Positions 16,923 to 24,486 of a stretch of 64,000 nt of DNA are shown here, piece by piece. Made by a program: the position numbers and the translations under genes. The notes below the pieces were generated by a model. That model searched no databases. It worked only from the letters and a program-made list of their open reading frames with translations, and had not been told where the DNA came from. Source of the stretch: Paenarthrobacter sp. GOM3 (GTDB lineage: Bacteria > Actinomycetota > Actinomycetes > Actinomycetales > Micrococcaceae); the NCBI RefSeq assembly GCF_018215265.2, contig NZ_CP136562.1, forward strand, positions 248,001-312,000, read 5' to 3'. Each line of letters starts with the position of its first letter. Positions within the stretch are counted from its first letter, which is position 1.

Positions 16923-17710
16923 GCGATCACCACGTCGACGCCGGCATCGGCCAGGGCGGCCGCGAGTTCCGCGGACGGTTCGCTGTCTGTTATCAAAGTG
17001 TCAACATCCTTCAATGTGGCGAACTGGACCAGTGTTTCGGCGTCCAGCTTGGAAGAATCGGCCAGGGCAACCACCCGCCGGGCAGACTTGACGAAGGCGG
17101 CCTTGACCGCTGCTTCCTCGGGGTCGGGGGTGCTCAGCCCGAAGTCGGCGTGGATCCCGTTGGTCCCCACAAAGGCGATGTCCGGACGCAGCCGGTACGC
17201 GGCCTCCACTGTGGATTGCCCGACGGCCGCCTGGGTGAGGCCCCGGACGCGGCCACCCAGGATCTGGAGTGCAATTCCAGGAGTGGATGAGAGCTTGCCG
17301 GCGATGGGGATGGCATGCGTGATGACCACGAGTTCGTCGCTTCCGTGGGCCGGCGGGGTCCGCTGTGCGAGCAGGTCCGCGAGGGTTTCCGTGGTTGATC
17401 CGGCGTCGAGGAGGATGCTGCCGCTGGTGAGTTCCGGAATCAGCGCGAGTGCTGCGTTGGCGATCCGGAGCTTCTGGGACTGGCGCTGGACGGCACGCTC
17501 AAGGATGCTCTCTTCCCTGGTGCTTAGCCGGTCCGAAGGAACCGCGCCGCCGTGTACCCGGCGGAGGTTACCGGAAACTTCAAGGGCAGCGAGATCGCGG
17601 CGAATGGTCTCAGTGGTGATGCTGAAACGGTCGGCGAGGTCAGTGACGCTCACCCGTCCGCGCTCGGCGACGAGGGCGGAGATCAGTTGTTGGCGCTCTT
17701 CTGCGAACAC
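16919..17710 (-). CDS. fruR: DeoR family regulator of fructose genes
   Basis: 263 residues. N-terminal DeoR winged HTH (about 1-57: RQQLISALVAERGRVSVTDL, ADRFSITTETIRRDLAALE) and a sugar-phosphate sensor domain with LDAGSTTETLADLL and ADSSKL. First gene of the operon, so probably autoregulated. The long inverted repeat at 17795-17843, 85-133 bp upstream of the start, is the likely operator. Effector is probably fructose 1-phosphate, from knowledge of the family. Confidence 0.9.
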   Translation of the reverse strand: MFAEERQQLISALVAERGRVSVTDLADRFSITTETIRRDLAALEVSGNLRRVHGGAVPSDRLSTREESILERAVQRQSQKLRIANAALALIPELTSGSILLDAGSTTETLADLLAQRTPPAHGSDELVVITHAIPIAGKLSSTPGIALQILGGRVRGLTQAAVGQSTVEAAYRLRPDIAFVGTNGIHADFGLSTPDPEEAAVKAAFVKSARRVVALADSSKLDAETLVQFATLKDVDTLITDSEPSAELAAALADAGVDVVIA

Positions 17711-17794
17711 TTACCCTCCATTGTGGTAAAGCCAAGAATTCAGTACAGCCACAGCCGTGACTGCTGTCACAACGATGTGGAATTGCTTGACTCT

Positions 17795-17843
17795 ATCTTT
17801 GTTTATGTGGGGAAGTCAAGAGAAAACCAACATAAACAAAGAT
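17795..17843. promoter_or_regulatory. Inverted repeat, candidate FruR operator
   Basis: Perfect 14-bp arms ATCTTTGTTTATGT (17795-17808) and ACATAAACAAAGAT (17830-17843) separated by 21 bp, in an AT-rich pocket upstream of fruR. The TTTGTTTATGT half-sites suit a DeoR-type tetramer binding two half sites. Nothing else nearby needs such a site. Confidence 0.65.
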
Positions 17844-17873
17844 CTGCGGGTATAGGTGTCCGGGCACGCCAAA

Positions 17874-17907
17874 GGGCATGCCGCACTCCCTGTAGCGCGG
17901 CATGCCC
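17874..17907. terminator. Hairpin, possible terminator
   Basis: GGGCATGCCGC (17874-17884) pairs with GCGGCATGCCC (17897-17907), loop 12 nt. Lies downstream of the Pro-rich gene on the minus strand; on that strand it is followed by CTTT only. Confidence 0.45.
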
Positions 17908-17973
17908 TACTTCGGATCCTGACTGGGGGATGTGCCAGGATCCGGTCCATGGGGTGGAGGTGCCAGCAGACCG

Positions 17974-18159
17974 CTAGGGTCGGGGCGCTCCTCCCGGTTC
18001 AGGTGGCGGTGGTGTGGCCGGCCCTGGGGTGGGCTCCGGAACCGGCGGTGGGCCGGGCTCGGGAAGTGGAACCGGCTCGGGCGTTGGGTCCGGCTCGCGT
18101 GTCTGATCCGGGCGGGGATCCTGCGTGGGGTCGGGGTGCGGGGCGCCTTGGGGACCCAT
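17974..18159 (-). CDS. Small proline-rich protein, unknown function
   Basis: 61 residues, about 45% Pro, built of irregular PEPTP / PDPTP-like units (PDPTPEPVPLPEPGPPPVPE). No signal peptide or membrane segment. The ATG at 18159 is chosen because GGGAG lies 10 bases upstream and it starts two bases after the stop of the gene at 18162. It is probably a disordered polyproline-type protein; function unknown. The strong composition bias makes a spurious ORF possible. Confidence 0.4.
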   Translation of the reverse strand: MGPQGAPHPDPTQDPRPDQTREPDPTPEPVPLPEPGPPPVPEPTPGPATPPPPEPGGAPRP

Positions 18160-18161
18160 GA

Positions 18162-18377
18162 TTAGAGGCTCCCGCGATGTGCGGGTTGCTGCGGCCGAAG
18201 GGTCGGTGGCACATGGGTTGGGTAGCTGCCTGAATCCCATCCCGATCCCGGATAGTCGATAGGCAGGTTGTCCGGATCCGGCGGATCAGGAAGCTTCCGC
18301 TTCCTGCCTTGGTCGGTCTTCCCGCCGGTCTTTCCTCCGGTCACCGCAGGCTCTCGTCTTTGTGGTTCTGCGTGCAT
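18162..18377 (-). CDS. Small hydrophilic protein, unknown function
   Basis: 71 residues, basic N-terminal half (EPAVTGGKTGGKTDQGRKRK) and a Pro/Asp/Tyr-rich second half (LPDPPDPDNLPIDYPGSGWD). ATG at 18377 with GAAGGAACACC upstream. Followed two bases later by the Pro-rich gene, so they form a unit. The DPPDPDNLPIDYPG segment looks like a short binding motif, but I recognise no family. Confidence 0.5.
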   Translation of the reverse strand: MHAEPQRREPAVTGGKTGGKTDQGRKRKLPDPPDPDNLPIDYPGSGWDSGSYPTHVPPTLRPQQPAHRGSL

Positions 18378-18434
18378 GGTGTTCCTTCCTGTCGCTCCGG
18401 GGCTGTCCTACGGCACCGAAGCCAATGGTCGAAT

Positions 18435-18866
18435 TCAGTCCGGAATCTCCATGCGGAAGCCGCAATGACATCCGAGAATCCGTGTGTTGATGAGTACCTC
18501 GTACATCCGAAGCTGCGCCTTGGGCTTCAACACCAAGGGGGCCTGTATTCTTCGTAATTCGCAGCTCTTGGTCTTCATTGGTTCGCCGCAGTGGAGATAC
18601 TGGCCGCCGAACTGCAGCACGCCCTGGGTGACGCCCGGGCGGTTGAGCACCGCAGCCACTTTCTGGACTGAGGCAATCTGCGTGTAGGAGTACCTGCAGT
18701 CGCTGCATTCGTAAGCGACGTCAACCATGTTGGGTGCCGGTGGATAGTGGGACTGGATGGAATTGACCAGTAGATTCCTGTCGGTATTGCAGCGCTTGCA
18801 CCAAAGCGGCTCGTCAGGAGGTTGGTGGGCTTCGTCCGGGACTCTGGACGCTGGCTGGGCCGGCAT
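18435..18866 (-). CDS. Cys-rich putative zinc-ribbon protein, paralogue of the gene at 20035
   Basis: 143 residues. Metal-binding pattern: WCKRCNTD (about 24-31), YECSDCRYSYT, then YLHCGEPMKTK and a terminal GCHCGFRMEIP. It aligns along its length with the protein encoded at 20035-20493 (WCTVCDTD, YTCSECDTFYA, CTHCGEPM, HCRCGFQMEVP). One position differs: the first Cys of CxHCGEPM is Tyr here, so one metal ligand is lost. The start at 18866 is chosen because AAAGG lies 9 bases upstream; an ATG at 18884 is possible. Divergent from the ANTAR gene. Function unknown. Confidence 0.65.
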   Translation of the reverse strand: MPAQPASRVPDEAHQPPDEPLWCKRCNTDRNLLVNSIQSHYPPAPNMVDVAYECSDCRYSYTQIASVQKVAAVLNRPGVTQGVLQFGGQYLHCGEPMKTKSCELRRIQAPLVLKPKAQLRMYEVLINTRILGCHCGFRMEIPD

Positions 18867-19044
18867 GGGTCTGTACCTTTGCATCAAAAAAATGCGGGAC
18901 GCCCGTCTGCATGAGCTGGAAAGCCTGGGTCCCTGGAAGGGGACGTAGCAAGATTGTGCACATAGGTGCACGGCATATGCAAGGATTCTGTTGTCATTCA
19001 TCAAGGGGTGGCGATACGGTGGCCCCTCGACCCTAAACTAAGGC

Positions 19045-19818
19045 ATGGACGAAATGAACGTAGATCTGGCGCTGCCCGATGCTGACCAGGCGCCCGACGA
19101 AGTTTCGGTCCCCGAGCAATTGCAGGACCTCGTGATCGATAGCGAGGACGTAGGCGGATTCCTCAATGAACTCGCGGCGTTCTCGGCGGCCGCGGTCTCC
19201 CAGGCCGTGGGCGTCGATGTCCTCTGCGGCATCACCCTGAGTCGTCGCCGACGGACCGCCACCGTGGCTGGGAGTACCCACGAGGCCCGCTTGATCGACG
19301 AAGTCCAGCAGGCCTATGGCGACGGCCCCTGCCTGGAGGCCATGCGAAGCCATGGCACCGTGCACGTTCCGGACACCTCCACCGAAGAGCGGTGGTCCGA
19401 GTACTGTTCCGTGATCGCCGACCGTGGCCACCTTTCTGCCCTTTGCGTGCCGCTCGAACTGGACGAGGGCGCCACTGCGGCACTGAACTTTTTCGCCCCG
19501 CAGGCGCACGTCTACGATGACGCCACCATCCGCACCTGCGAGCTCTACGCCAGCCAAGCCGAACGCTCGCTGAGGTTGGCCGTGCGGATCGGCGTGAAGC
19601 AGCAGCACGCCGAGGACCTCCAGGAAGCCATGCACTCCCGCACGGTGATCGACCTCGCCAGCGGCATCATCATGGGCCAGAACCGCTGCACGCAGGACGA
19701 GGCATTCCAAATCCTCAAGAAGGCGTCCAGCACCCGGAACCAGAAGCTCCGGGACGTCGCGGAGTCGCTGGTGAAGTCTGTGGCAAACCATGCACCTGTG
19801 GCCCATTTCGAGCCCTGA
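19045..19818 (+). CDS. GAF-ANTAR RNA-binding antitermination regulator
   Basis: 257 residues. A GAF-like sensor (about 40-185: GVDVLCGITLSRRRRTATVA, YGDGPCLEAMRSHGTVHVPD, SALCVPLELDEGATAALNFF) is followed by an ANTAR three-helix domain (about 190-245: LQEAMHSRTVIDLASGIIMG, then DEAFQILKKASSTRNQKLRD). ANTAR proteins bind paired RNA hairpins and prevent termination. First ATG at 19045 is one base after CTAAGG; the ATG at 19054 has better spacing and may be the real start. It lies between two paralogous zinc-ribbon genes, which are plausible targets. Confidence 0.88.
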   Translation: MDEMNVDLALPDADQAPDEVSVPEQLQDLVIDSEDVGGFLNELAAFSAAAVSQAVGVDVLCGITLSRRRRTATVAGSTHEARLIDEVQQAYGDGPCLEAMRSHGTVHVPDTSTEERWSEYCSVIADRGHLSALCVPLELDEGATAALNFFAPQAHVYDDATIRTCELYASQAERSLRLAVRIGVKQQHAEDLQEAMHSRTVIDLASGIIMGQNRCTQDEAFQILKKASSTRNQKLRDVAESLVKSVANHAPVAHFEP

Positions 19819-19929
19819 GCCCAGGCCGGCGACTGGTCCGGAGCCACCCCATCACTTGTGACCTTCGCCACTGGTGAACTACATTCATACATGGGTTAAG
19901 CAGATAGCCCTTGGAACCTCATGCCTGAC

Positions 19930-20027
19930 ACCATCAAGGATGGTCCACAAACTGCACTGATGCCGTGGCCTCTATCGGCCGGCTCACCGCGTGCATGCAT
20001 GCAGGCTCCTTGAAGGAGTAAAAGGAG
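19930..20027 (+). promoter_or_regulatory. Hairpin-rich leader of the zinc-ribbon gene
   Basis: Three successive palindromes: ACCATCAAGGATGGT (19930-19944), GGCC-TCTATC-GGCC (19967-19980) and CTCCTTGAAGGAG (20006-20018). The CTCCTT can pair with either of two AAGGAG copies, at 20013 and 20022, so it could mask the ribosome-binding site. It sits directly downstream of the ANTAR gene. Confidence 0.4.
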
Positions 20028-20034
20028 AATGGCA

Positions 20035-20493
20035 ATGACGCTTGGATCCCCGATTCCCGCCCCGAAACCTCTTATGGGGGCGGTGCCCGCAGCCGCCGAC
20101 ACCGACGCGCGCCCATGGTGCACGGTCTGCGACACGGATTCGTACGTTTTCGTGGAAACCGTCGTAGAGGCGGCCCCCAACCAGTCCCAGCTGGTGGAAG
20201 TCAGCTACACCTGCAGCGAGTGCGATACGTTCTACGCCCACACTGTCCGTTTGGACGCGCTGGTGCCGGAGATCCAGAAGGAATTCCTGTCAACGTCCGC
20301 CGCTGGACTCTGGTTCAGTTGCACCCACTGCGGTGAGCCCATGACGTTGGGGCGCCCCACGGAGCGCGTGATCGAGGCTCCGCGGACCACGGACGATCCT
20401 GGCACGCCCAACCTTCTTGAGGTGTACCTGCAGACCCAGGTGCTCCATTGCCGGTGCGGATTCCAAATGGAGGTTCCACGCCACGTTGGCTAA
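20035..20493 (+). CDS. Cys-rich putative zinc-ribbon protein
   Basis: 152 residues from the ATG at 20035, which has AAAGGAG 7-8 bases upstream; an ATG at 20029 is in frame but too close to that site. Four Cys pairs: WCTVCDTD, YTCSECDTFY, SCTHCGEPM and HCRCGFQM, suggesting two zinc sites. The middle (about 80-105) carries a helical segment LDALVPEIQKEFL. Paralogue of the divergent gene at 18435. No known family recognised; role unknown, but synteny with the ANTAR regulator suggests a shared pathway. Confidence 0.65.
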   Translation: MTLGSPIPAPKPLMGAVPAAADTDARPWCTVCDTDSYVFVETVVEAAPNQSQLVEVSYTCSECDTFYAHTVRLDALVPEIQKEFLSTSAAGLWFSCTHCGEPMTLGRPTERVIEAPRTTDDPGTPNLLEVYLQTQVLHCRCGFQMEVPRHVG

Positions 20494-20532
20494 CTGCCGT
20501 GCTTGAATAACTCGTCGTGGGGAGGGGTGGCC

Positions 20533-21672
20533 ATGCGCACCTTTGGTGTCGAGGAAGAGTTGCTGATTGCCGATCCCTCGGACGGGACGCCCTTGGCTTT
20601 GGCGGCCGGGATCCTGGATGTGGCCGGCACTCCGGGCGAGGAGCCCAGTGATGACGCACCTTCCTTGAAATCGGAGTTCAAGCAGGAACAGATTGAAGTC
20701 AACTCGCTCCCTTGCCGGACTGCGTCCGAACTTCGGGCCGAAATCCGGGCAGGCAGGGCGCTTGCGGATAAGGCTGCCAGGGCTGTCGGGGCAAGGGTGG
20801 CAGCGTTGGCAACGCCCCCGGTCTTCCATGCGACGCCCACCGGCGGCAACCAGCGATACGCGGCCATGGGCAACGAGTTCGGGCTGATTTCCCGCGAACA
20901 GCTGACCTGTGGCTTCCACGTCCACGTTTCCATCGAGTCGCCGGAGGAAGGCGTAGCTGTCCTGGACCGGATGCGACACTGGCTTCCCGTGCTTCTCGCG
21001 CTGAGCGCCAACTCGCCGTTCTGGATGGGCGCCGACACCGGCTTCGCCAGTTATCGCACGCAGATCTGGAACCGGTGGCCCACGGCTGGTCCCATGGATG
21101 TCTTCGGATCAGCGGAGGGTTACCAGGCTGTGGCCTCGAGCCTCCTCGGGACCGGTGTTCCCCTGGATGAGGGCATGATCTATTTTGATGCGCGTCTGTC
21201 CAGAGGGCATCCCACCGTTGAGTTCCGGGTAGCTGACGTGTGCCTCTACGCCGAGGATGCCTTGGCTATCGCGCTGATCGCCCGGGCCTTAGTGGAGACC
21301 TCGGCGGACGAGTGGCGCAAAGGGGTCCCGCCGTCGGCCGTTTCCACGCCGGTACTGCGGATGGCCAACTGGAAAGCCAGCCGCTTCGGCGTCGACCAGC
21401 AGCTGCTGCACCCGCTGGAACAGACACCCTTCCCTGCCGCCGACGTCGTGGCCGCCCTCCTCCGGCACGTCCGCCGGGCTTTGGTGGAGACGGGGGACCT
21501 GGCCGTTGCGCGCGCGGGGGTGGCGAACATCCTCCGCCGCGGAACGGGCGAACGGTTGCAGCGCGAGGCCTACAGTCGTCGGCGCCGCTTGTCGGACGTC
21601 GTTTCCGCCGCCATCGCATCCACCCATCAGGACGGCGAACTGTCCGACGCCAAGTACCTGCTCGGCCGCTGA
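20533..21672 (+). CDS. YbdK-type carboxylate-amine ligase (glutamate-cysteine ligase 2 family)
   Basis: 379 residues. The family condenses glutamate with an amine such as cysteine using ATP, although in actinobacteria the real substrate is often unknown. Seen: opening MRTFGVEEELLI, EFKQEQIEVNSLPC with metal-binding glutamates, CGFHVHVSI, SANSPFWMGADTGFASYRTQ and PTVEFRVADVC. ATG at 20533 is preceded by GGGGAGGGG; the frame also contains a TTG 30 bases earlier with no SD. It follows the zinc-ribbon gene by 39 bp. These organisms make mycothiol, so a role in glutathione synthesis is not assumed. Confidence 0.88.
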   Translation: MRTFGVEEELLIADPSDGTPLALAAGILDVAGTPGEEPSDDAPSLKSEFKQEQIEVNSLPCRTASELRAEIRAGRALADKAARAVGARVAALATPPVFHATPTGGNQRYAAMGNEFGLISREQLTCGFHVHVSIESPEEGVAVLDRMRHWLPVLLALSANSPFWMGADTGFASYRTQIWNRWPTAGPMDVFGSAEGYQAVASSLLGTGVPLDEGMIYFDARLSRGHPTVEFRVADVCLYAEDALAIALIARALVETSADEWRKGVPPSAVSTPVLRMANWKASRFGVDQQLLHPLEQTPFPAADVVAALLRHVRRALVETGDLAVARAGVANILRRGTGERLQREAYSRRRRLSDVVSAAIASTHQDGELSDAKYLLGR

Positions 21673-21693
21673 CAGCGACAGGACACGCAGCAG

Positions 21694-21751
21694 AAGTACG
21701 ACGGCGAAAAGTCACCATGGGTGCCCACGGTGACCTCGCGCCGTCGTACTT
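21694..21751. terminator. Compound palindromic terminator between convergent genes
   Basis: Perfect 13-bp outer arms AAGTACGACGGCG (21694-21706) and CGCCGTCGTACTT (21739-21751), an inner 6-bp stem GTCACC/GGTGAC and an innermost TGGG/CCCA, with 4-nt internal loops. Only TT follows on +, so likely a bidirectional structure without a long T-tract. Confidence 0.7.
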
Positions 21752-21760
21752 TAGGGTTGC

Positions 21761-22162
21761 TCAGCCCTGGTTGATGCGGATCATGTTGCCCGAAGGGTCG
21801 CGGAAAGCGCAGTCCCGCGGACCCCACGGCTGGACGATTGGCTCCTGGAGGACCTCAGCACCGGATGCGCGGAGCTTCTCGAACGTTGCATCGAGGTCGT
21901 CCGTGTTGAACACGAGCATCGGCATGACGCCCTTGGTGAGGAGTTCCTGGATGGCGTCGCCGTCGGCCTGGGAGCGGCCGGCGTGCGGTGGGGAAAGGAC
22001 GAGTTCAAGGTCGGGTTGGGCATCGCTGCCGAGGGTGACCCAGCGCTGACCGTCCGAGCCGACGTCGTTGCGGACCTGCAGGCCGAGGGCGTCGCGGTAG
22101 AAAGCGAGGGACTCATCGACGTCGTTGACAGTAACGTGTGCGTACTTCAGTGAAATGTTCAT
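21761..22162 (-). CDS. VOC (glyoxalase/dioxygenase fold) protein
   Basis: 133 residues with two beta-alpha-beta-beta-beta modules. Potential metal ligands: H in LKYAHVTVNDVDESLAFYRD, E in DLELVLSP, and the second module ends REFAF-type CAFRDPSGNMIRINQ. ATG at 22162 is chosen over the ATG three codons upstream. 48 bp downstream of the AraC-type gene and co-directional, so probably controlled by or transcribed with it. It may be an antibiotic-binding or detoxifying protein, but the substrate cannot be told. Confidence 0.8.
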   Translation of the reverse strand: MNISLKYAHVTVNDVDESLAFYRDALGLQVRNDVGSDGQRWVTLGSDAQPDLELVLSPPHAGRSQADGDAIQELLTKGVMPMLVFNTDDLDATFEKLRASGAEVLQEPIVQPWGPRDCAFRDPSGNMIRINQG

Positions 22163-22210
22163 ACCGCCCACGCTATTTCAGCTACGGTGCGGGCGCTTCT
22201 TCGATCCTGC

Positions 22211-22621
22211 TCAGGTTGTTGCCGCCCTTGCGGTCGGGCGGGTGTGCTGCTTGGCGATGCATGTAGGCATTGCCTTCACGGCGTGGTGTTCGCGGGAACG
22301 GTACTCGCTGGGGGTTATGCCCACGATCTCGGTGAAGCGGGAACTGAACGAACCCAAGGATGTACAGCCAACCTCCATGCAAGCATCCGTGACGCTGGTT
22401 CCCGAGCGAAGCAATGCCATGGCCCGCTCGATCCGCCTGGTCATGAGGTAGTTGTAGGGCGATTCGCCATACGCGGCCTTGAATTGGCGGGAGAAGTGGG
22501 CGGGGGACATCAGCGCGCCGGCGGCCATGGTGGGCACATCCAGCGGGCGCGCATACTCGCGGTCAATGAAGTCGCGCGCTCGCCGCAGATGGGCCAAGTT
22601 GGCCAGTTCCTGCGGAGTCAT
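22211..22621 (-). CDS. AraC family transcriptional regulator (HTH only)
   Basis: 136 residues. Two AraC helix-turn-helix motifs: DVPTMAAGALMSPAHFSRQF (about 28-47) and TSVTDACMEVGCTSLGSFSS (about 75-94), then FTEIVGITPSEYR. The usual N-terminal sensor domain is absent; the C-terminal 30 residues are basic and not conserved. The upstream region has no SD, and TAGACT lies 6-7 bases before ATG, consistent with leaderless transcription. Divergent from the esterase gene; the VOC gene downstream is a likely target. Confidence 0.85.
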   Translation of the reverse strand: MTPQELANLAHLRRARDFIDREYARPLDVPTMAAGALMSPAHFSRQFKAAYGESPYNYLMTRRIERAMALLRSGTSVTDACMEVGCTSLGSFSSRFTEIVGITPSEYRSREHHAVKAMPTCIAKQHTRPTARAATT

Positions 22622-22647
22622 GCGGCAAGTCTACTAGTCTCAGTCCC

Positions 22648-23265
22648 ATGGATTCAGTGGTTTGGTCGAAGCCCGAAAACGAGCGGGCAGGCACCCCTTT
22701 GTTGGTGATGTTGCACGGTTATGGCACCAGCGAGCAGCGCATGGTGAAGCTGTTCCCGCATTTGCCCGCGGACTTCAGCTGTGCCGCGCTGCGTGGGCCC
22801 AAAGTCATCGGTGACGACTACGGCTGGTTCCTGCTGGACTACTTCCTTACCAACGACTTCGCGGACGTCATCTCCTCCACCAACCGGGTGTTCGACTGGA
22901 TCAACTCCGTCAAAGGGAACCACAGCAGCGTCAGCCTGCTGGGTTACTCCCAAGGCATGGCCATGGCCAGCACGCTCCTGCGCCTGCGTCCACAGGAGTT
23001 CAAGGCGACGGTGGGCCTGTCCGGCTTCGTGATGGACAACGACCTCCTTGCCCTCAGCGAGTCCTTCGACAGTCCGCCCCCGTTCTTCTGGGGGAGGGAC
23101 AAGGCTGATCCGGTCATCAACGAGGACGCGATAGCGCACACCGAGGAATGGCTGCATGCCAACGTTGCGCTGACCGCGCGAACCTATCCGGGGATGGGGC
23201 ACAGGATTGAGCCGCAGGAACTGGTGGATGTCAGCGCCTTCCTCAAGTACTACGTATTGCGGTAG
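22648..23265 (+). CDS. Alpha/beta-hydrolase, phospholipase/carboxylesterase family
   Basis: 205 residues. Catalytic Ser in LLGYSQGMAMAS, with Asp in GRDKADPVINED and His in YPGMGHRIEP; the oxyanion region is MLHGYGTSEQ. Similar in size and motif to the YpfH/EstB-type esterase family. Probably a soluble cytoplasmic esterase; substrate unknown. Only 26 bp separate it from the divergent AraC gene. Confidence 0.85.
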   Translation: MDSVVWSKPENERAGTPLLVMLHGYGTSEQRMVKLFPHLPADFSCAALRGPKVIGDDYGWFLLDYFLTNDFADVISSTNRVFDWINSVKGNHSSVSLLGYSQGMAMASTLLRLRPQEFKATVGLSGFVMDNDLLALSESFDSPPPFFWGRDKADPVINEDAIAHTEEWLHANVALTARTYPGMGHRIEPQELVDVSAFLKYYVLR

Positions 23266-23363
23266 TCCGACGGATTAGAAGGCATCCCGGGTCCAAAATC
23301 AAGACGCCGGTGAGATTCGCGTCACAATTTCGACTTCGACTGCACTCTATTGAATGACAAAAT

Positions 23364-23377
23364 TGTAAGCGCTTACA
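23364..23377. promoter_or_regulatory. LacI-family operator
   Basis: TGTAAGCGCTTACA is a perfect 14-bp palindrome with the central CG usual for LacI/GalR operators. It lies about 75 bp before the start of the LacI gene that leads the phosphorylase operon. Confidence 0.75.
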
Positions 23378-23452
23378 CTTTTGGCTGGTGTCCCGATGCG
23401 GGACGCGCGTGAAGGCGTCAGGCGAGGATGGAAAGGGTTGAGGCCGTGTTGC

Positions 23453-24472
23453 ATGGTTAGGACTCACAGGGTGACGATCCAGGACGTAGCCGTCCTCTCC
23501 GGATTGTCCATTTGCACGGTGTCCAGGGCCCTCAGGAACCTCCCCAACGTTTCTGACAAAGCCCGGCACCAAGTGGCGGAAGCCGCCAGTAAGCTCGGCT
23601 ACAAACCGTCGGCCGCAGCGTCCAGGCTGGCAGGCGGCAGCACCCGGTCCGTGGCCATCGTGGCCCCGACAGCCACAGCCTGGTTCTTTGCCCAAACCGT
23701 GGAAGCGGCGGAGGAAGTGCTCGGCGACAGCGGATACGACACGGTCCTGATCAGCCTGCGCAACAAGGCCACCGTGAGGCGCGAGTTCTTTGCGGACCTC
23801 AGCAACCTGGCCCAGAGGGTGGACGGGGTGCTGCTGCTCAACGTTGACCTTGCGCCGGGAGAAGTGGAAGCGTTGGTAGCGTGTGGGCTGCCGGTGGCCA
23901 GCGTGGGCATGCGAAATGTTCCGTGGGACAATGTAGGTATCGATGACGAACACGCAGCCTGGCAGGCTACCCAACACCTGCTGGGGCTGGGCCATTGGGA
24001 CTTGGCCGTTCTCTCGAGCAACGAACACCCCGTTGTGACCGAGACTCCTCGGTTCCGTGGCTTCAGGCGTGCGCTGGATGAACACCACCTCACCGTCCAC
24101 CCGGACTCTGTGGTGGCTGCCGGGCCAAGCATCGACGACGGTCGGCGGGCGATGACCGAACTCATCACCCGCGGCGCACGGCCCACGGCAGTGTTCGCCC
24201 ATTGCGACGAAGCGGCCTTCGGTGCGTTGACGACGCTCCGCGAACACGGCCTCTCCGTCCCCAAGCATGTGTCAGTAGTCGGCATCGACGACCACCCCAT
24301 GAGCGGGTTCCTTGGCCTGAGCACTGTGGCGCAGCCCGTTGCCGACCAAGGGGCCTTCGCAGCGAACCTGCTGTGTGAACGCCTGCTGAATACTGAAACC
24401 CCCCACCAACCCGCCAACCACCTGCTCGATACCAAGCTCATCGAACGCAAAACCACGCGCCACAAGCGCTGA
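23453..24472 (+). CDS. LacI family transcriptional regulator
   Basis: 339 residues from the ATG at 23453 (GAGG 9 bases upstream); the longer frame adds a basic tail not seen in LacI proteins. N-terminal HTH and hinge (about 4-60: VTIQDVAVLSGLSICTVSRA, LRNLPNVSDKARHQVAEAAS, KLGYKPSAAASRLAGG) and periplasmic-binding-like sugar sensor (RSVAIVAPTATAWF, VSVVGIDDHPMSGFLGLST). It lies 14 bp before pgmB in an operon with GH65, so it probably responds to a disaccharide or its phosphate and also represses itself through the palindrome at 23364. Confidence 0.9.
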   Translation: MVRTHRVTIQDVAVLSGLSICTVSRALRNLPNVSDKARHQVAEAASKLGYKPSAAASRLAGGSTRSVAIVAPTATAWFFAQTVEAAEEVLGDSGYDTVLISLRNKATVRREFFADLSNLAQRVDGVLLLNVDLAPGEVEALVACGLPVASVGMRNVPWDNVGIDDEHAAWQATQHLLGLGHWDLAVLSSNEHPVVTETPRFRGFRRALDEHHLTVHPDSVVAAGPSIDDGRRAMTELITRGARPTAVFAHCDEAAFGALTTLREHGLSVPKHVSVVGIDDHPMSGFLGLSTVAQPVADQGAFAANLLCERLLNTETPHQPANHLLDTKLIERKTTRHKR

Positions 24473-24486
24473 ACGGAATACTGCAC

